Assembly (NCBI RefSeq): GCF_039522005.1
Contig: NZ_BAAADA010000116.1
Span: forward strand, 23,620-87,619
DNA: 64,000 nucleotides
Direction of reading: 5' to 3'
Origin: Alkalibacterium indicireducens
GTDB lineage: Bacteria > Bacillota > Bacilli > Lactobacillales > Carnobacteriaceae_A
The notes beneath the pieces were generated by a model. The model did not search any database, had not been told where the DNA came from, and saw only the letters and a list, made by a program, of their open reading frames with translations. A program made the translations under genes and the position numbers. This document shows positions 61,098 to 64,000 of the stretch, piece by piece (position 1 is the first letter of the stretch; every line of letters begins with the position of its first letter).

Positions 61098-62648
61098 TCA
61101 GCTATTTAATGTAGAATAAATGAACGACTTGAAACGGGCATAACCACCAGTTTTTTCTGTTGCAAAGCTGAACAGACCGAATCGGCATCCGGTGAAATGG
61201 TCGAGTTTGAAAAAAAGCTGATGATCAGGTCCGACTTTTTTAAATTGATCCACTTCTCGTGAACGATAATAGAACGACGCGACATCCCTGCCATTTCTGA
61301 AATCAGCCTCAATCATAAGGTCAACGTGCTCTTCAGTCAGACTGATTCTTACCCATTCTTTTTCTGATCTATCTGTATCTCCCTTATTACTCATATCCTT
61401 TGAATCACTTTCTGATGTTCTGACCAGAAGCTGATAGTGACCATCTCCTTTTGTGACTGCTATAAAGCCATAGTCGCCCTGAAATGCACTGATACCAGCA
61501 AGGTCCCCATCATTCAATCCTTTAAAATCCACCCTGACACTAGCTCGGCAGTAAGGAAAAGTCATTCTCTGGGTCAATGTGTTTACAGCTTCCATCAAGT
61601 CTTTGACTTTCTGTTTGTGGCTGATTTCATAATAGCCTTCATCAGTATTTAAACTGAAACTTTCTTGATCTGGTTCGTGATTGAACTGCCACCAGTGCTG
61701 TAGACCGTAACCATTTTCCTGCTTCACTTTAAACTCGTCACTCGATACCATCTTATCGACATTGACAGGCTGTCTTATCGGGTAGCTGAAGGATTCTGGT
61801 ATTTTATTTTTGTCACTGACTACAGGAAGTCCATCTTTCCAGTTTAAAGGGACGAGAACCGGCATCCTCCCTGCTGCACCCATATCCTGAAACAGCATCA
61901 TATACCAGTTTCCTTCCGGCGTATCGACAATACCGCCCTGAGCCACTCCTTGTCCTGAAAATCCTGAATCGTCTTCAAGTATAATGTCACCGGTGTAAGG
62001 CCCATCTATTCGATCAGAAACAAAACAGGACTGCACTCTAAACCACTGGTCTGGAAGTGAACTGATCAGGAACAGGAAATACTTCCCGTCGATTTTGTAT
62101 ATATGCGATCCTTCATATCCCAGGACAGGATTGGGTTCCGACACGATAATCTTACTTATCCCATCATTTTTTGGCCCGGTCAGCTCGTCATTCAATTCTG
62201 TTACCCTGATATCTGTATTTCCATAAACAATATATTTACGGTCATCATCATCAAACAGAAGTGAGGCATCGTGGTAAAACCCTTTAACAGTTTGTTTCGT
62301 CCATGGCCCATTAATATTGTCAGTCCTGTACAGATAGGTTTGTTTAGTATCATTGGCAGCAAACAGCACGTAAAATGTTCCCAGGTGATAACGCAGTGTG
62401 GCTGCCCACATCCCTTTGCCGTAAATATTCTCCCCATCTTTTAACTGCTGTGCTGGAGTACTGTCCAGACGGTCATAAATATAGGAATGGTGTGACCAAT
62501 GGACTAAGTCAGTGGACGTGAGCAGTTCTCCGCCAGGAAAGAAGTGCATAGTAGTAGATACCATATAATACCGATCCCCTACTCGAATAATATCGGGATC
62601 CGGATAATCTAATGGAATAATTGGATGAGGCACTGGCTTCTTAATCAT
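61098..62648 (-). CDS. GH43 family glycoside hydrolase (second copy)
   Basis: 516 aa. The base aspartate is in LDYPDPDIIRVGDRYYMVS, the second in YHDASLLFDDDD and the acid glutamate in GYEGSHIYKIDGKYF. The C-terminal domain (about 315-516) is a beta-sandwich of DUF1349-like type. No signal peptide, so cytoplasmic. It is only distantly similar to the other GH43 and likely has a different linkage preference (arabinofuranosidase or xylosidase). AAGGAGGATATT precedes the ATG. It is downstream of araR, beyond a hairpin. Confidence 0.87.
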   Translation of the reverse strand: MIKKPVPHPIIPLDYPDPDIIRVGDRYYMVSTTMHFFPGGELLTSTDLVHWSHHSYIYDRLDSTPAQQLKDGENIYGKGMWAATLRYHLGTFYVLFAANDTKQTYLYRTDNINGPWTKQTVKGFYHDASLLFDDDDRKYIVYGNTDIRVTELNDELTGPKNDGISKIIVSEPNPVLGYEGSHIYKIDGKYFLFLISSLPDQWFRVQSCFVSDRIDGPYTGDIILEDDSGFSGQGVAQGGIVDTPEGNWYMMLFQDMGAAGRMPVLVPLNWKDGLPVVSDKNKIPESFSYPIRQPVNVDKMVSSDEFKVKQENGYGLQHWWQFNHEPDQESFSLNTDEGYYEISHKQKVKDLMEAVNTLTQRMTFPYCRASVRVDFKGLNDGDLAGISAFQGDYGFIAVTKGDGHYQLLVRTSESDSKDMSNKGDTDRSEKEWVRISLTEEHVDLMIEADFRNGRDVASFYYRSREVDQFKKVGPDHQLFFKLDHFTGCRFGLFSFATEKTGGYARFKSFIYSTLNS

Positions 62649-62668
62649 AATATCCTCCTTGTAAATAC

Positions 62669-62707
62669 AAAAAAAAGTTCAAAGAGCCTTCCTCTAAACT
62701 TTTTTTT
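62669..62707. terminator. Bidirectional terminator-like hairpin between araR and GH43
   Basis: The arms AAAAAAGTTCAAAGAG and CTCTAAACTTTTTTT (two mismatches) with a 5-nt loop have A runs on one side and T runs on the other. It would end most araR transcripts, leaving GH43 to read-through or an unseen promoter. Confidence 0.6.
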
Positions 62708-62746
62708 GTCATATAGACATGTCTTGTGTTTAAATGGATTTAATGT

Positions 62747-63838
62747 TCAGTCTGTTAGTTTTCTTGTTGAATTTCTGACAACCAGTTCCGGTTCGAATAT
62801 AATCGACTGCTGATTACTGTCGCCTTCTTCGATTGCGTTAATGATCCATCTGGCGGCTGCTTTACCGAGCTCTTCTTTCGGGTGACCAACTGTAGTCAGT
62901 TTCACCGTAGGCAGAGCCGTACTGTAGAAACTGTCATCGTGGCTGACCACTGAAAAATCTCCCGGACAAGATTTGCCGAGTCGGCTCATGACCTTGATGA
63001 GTTCAACAGCAATTTCATCATTATAGACAACAAATGCAGTAGGCAACTCATCGCCTTCAAGCATTTTGCTAATCTTTTCAGCCAAAAAAGGTTTGCTTTC
63101 AGTGTCATATCTTAAAATGTGATCACTCTTGAAACTCAAATGGGCTTGATGAAGAGCCTTTAAATAACCTTTCAGTCTGTTTTTTCCTTGAATGTCATCT
63201 GTCTTGGTGATCATGCCAATGGACGTATGCCCGAGCTCGATCAGATGTTCAGTCGCAATTCTACCAGCTTTAACATCATCTACTGCTACAAGTGGCAGAT
63301 CAAGCTCTTCATAAGAAGCATTCACCATGATGAGAGGTGTGTTCTTTTCAGAAAGACTCAAATAGTAATTCAGATTCGGATTCATCAGGTTACTTTTTGT
63401 CGGCTCAATGATCAAACCATCGACCTGTTGACTCAGCATACTGTCAAGACTCAACTTTTCATTATCCACATTGTTGCGCGTACTTGAAAGCATCAGAGAA
63501 TAATTGCAGCGCGACAGCTCTTCCTCTATTCCTCTTATGATCGAAGGAAAAATGTAATCAGATATGTAAGTCGTGATGACACCAATTTTCTTTTTTCCGT
63601 TACTTGTCAGCTGTGTTTTGTACTGATCACTTACAAAGGTTCCTGATCCCTGCTGTTTAACGAGGTAACCTGTACTTACCAGTTCAGCAATCGATTGTCT
63701 GACTGTGTGACGGCTTACATTATACTCCGCTCTAAGAACAGCCTCAGAAGGAATTTTCTCTCCTACCTGATAATCGCCTTTTTGAATACGCTCTTTGATT
63801 TCATTTTTTATGGTCAAATATTTTGGCTTCGACGTCAT
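62747..63838 (-). CDS. araR: Arabinose operon repressor AraR (GntR/LacI hybrid)
   Basis: 363 aa. The N-terminal GntR-type winged helix is KYLTIKNEIKERIQKGDYQVG.. SRHTVRQSIAELVSTGYLV (residues 6-60). The C-terminal LacI-type effector domain starts near residue 78 (KKIGVITTYISDYIFPSII) and has QVDGLIIEPTK and IGMITKTDD. This mix defines AraR, which leaves its operators when L-arabinose binds. The likely targets are the boxes near 54608, 56601, 59017, 61018 and 61061. GGGAGGATAGATTC precedes the ATG. Confidence 0.93.
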   Translation of the reverse strand: MTSKPKYLTIKNEIKERIQKGDYQVGEKIPSEAVLRAEYNVSRHTVRQSIAELVSTGYLVKQQGSGTFVSDQYKTQLTSNGKKKIGVITTYISDYIFPSIIRGIEEELSRCNYSLMLSSTRNNVDNEKLSLDSMLSQQVDGLIIEPTKSNLMNPNLNYYLSLSEKNTPLIMVNASYEELDLPLVAVDDVKAGRIATEHLIELGHTSIGMITKTDDIQGKNRLKGYLKALHQAHLSFKSDHILRYDTESKPFLAEKISKMLEGDELPTAFVVYNDEIAVELIKVMSRLGKSCPGDFSVVSHDDSFYSTALPTVKLTTVGHPKEELGKAAARWIINAIEEGDSNQQSIIFEPELVVRNSTRKLTD

Positions 63839-64000
63839 GAATCTATCCTCCCTAGTATACTAGAGACACCTAGGAAACTATAGATGCTCTATATAAGTGG
63901 ATTTAGGGTTTTCTCTTTTGAGTTTTCCCTCCACTTATTTTCTTTTTTTAAATTTTTTCACATTTTTATGCTTATTACTTGACTTTTGGTTTTTGCCTAC

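Noticed and set aside
63852..63863. Palindrome CTAGTATACTAG as -10 and operator of araR
   Set aside because: A transcript from this -10 would start within the araR ribosome site, and no -35 fits.
63893..63955. Hairpin ATAAGTGGA / TCCACTTAT followed by T-rich DNA on the plus strand
   Set aside because: It reads as a plus-strand terminator, but no plus-strand gene precedes it; it may belong to the araR upstream region or be chance.

Overview
The window is chromosomal DNA of a low-GC, motile, Gram-positive bacterium. The gene set points to the Lactobacillales, with motile Carnobacteriaceae-like bacteria (the Alkalibacterium / Marinilactibacillus / Carnobacterium type) the best guess. This rests on a single fla/che cluster of Firmicutes type, a GntR-LacI hybrid AraR regulator, AGGAGG ribosome binding sites throughout, and clear sigma-A and sigma-28 promoters. 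The genus is inferred from gene content only. Nearly every gene is on the minus strand, so transcription mostly runs right to left.

Positions 1-41,400 hold an almost complete flagellar and chemotaxis locus in several blocks. The block from flgB at 20,501 leftward carries flgB-flgC-fliE-fliF-fliG-fliH-fliI-fliJ-fliK-flgD-(flagellar operon protein)-flgE-swrD-motA-motB-fliL-fliO-fliP-fliQ-fliR-flhB-flhA-sigD, two flgG-type rod genes, and an ftsE-like ATPase cut by the left edge. The late block (21,022-27,770) carries flgM-flgN-flgK-flgL, a separately transcribed flagellin gene, and flaG-fliD-fliT-fliS. The switch and chemotaxis block (28,257-41,371) carries two chemoreceptors, two cheW genes, cheD-cheB-cheR-cheA-cheC-cheY, fliM and fliY. 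Sigma-28 promoters of nearly the same sequence precede flagellin, flgM and both receptor genes. This matches the sigma factor and its anti-sigma factor FlgM both being encoded here. flhF, flhG, csrA and fliW are not in the window.

Positions 41,650-48,790 hold housekeeping and accessory genes: hflX and miaA, a cytosolic four-helix cysteine-rich copper-storage type protein, a large SWIM/SNF2 helicase, and a divergent pentapeptide-repeat protein.

Positions 49,300-63,840 form an L-arabinose / arabino-oligosaccharide utilisation region: two GH43 enzymes, a GH127 beta-L-arabinofuranosidase, an FGGY ribulokinase, araA, araD, two large solute-binding lipoproteins (one damaged in its signal-peptide region) and AraR. 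Four promoters carry AraR-like operators over or next to the -35 box, and cre-like sites lie nearby. The glycosidases have no signal peptides. The likely scheme is therefore capture of arabino-oligosaccharides outside the cell, ABC uptake through permeases not in this window, cytoplasmic hydrolysis, and isomerase-kinase-epimerase conversion to D-xylulose-5-phosphate.

The most unusual structure is non-coding. Three intergenic regions (about 28,010-28,197, 43,916-44,127 and 48,865-49,075) each hold an array with a 51-bp period in which short half-sites are conserved in alternating orientation while loops and linkers vary. The first two share the half-site TGAACTnCA / TGnAGTTCA at a 25-26 bp pitch. 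The third has the same period with a different half-site (ACCACTCA / TGAGTGGT).
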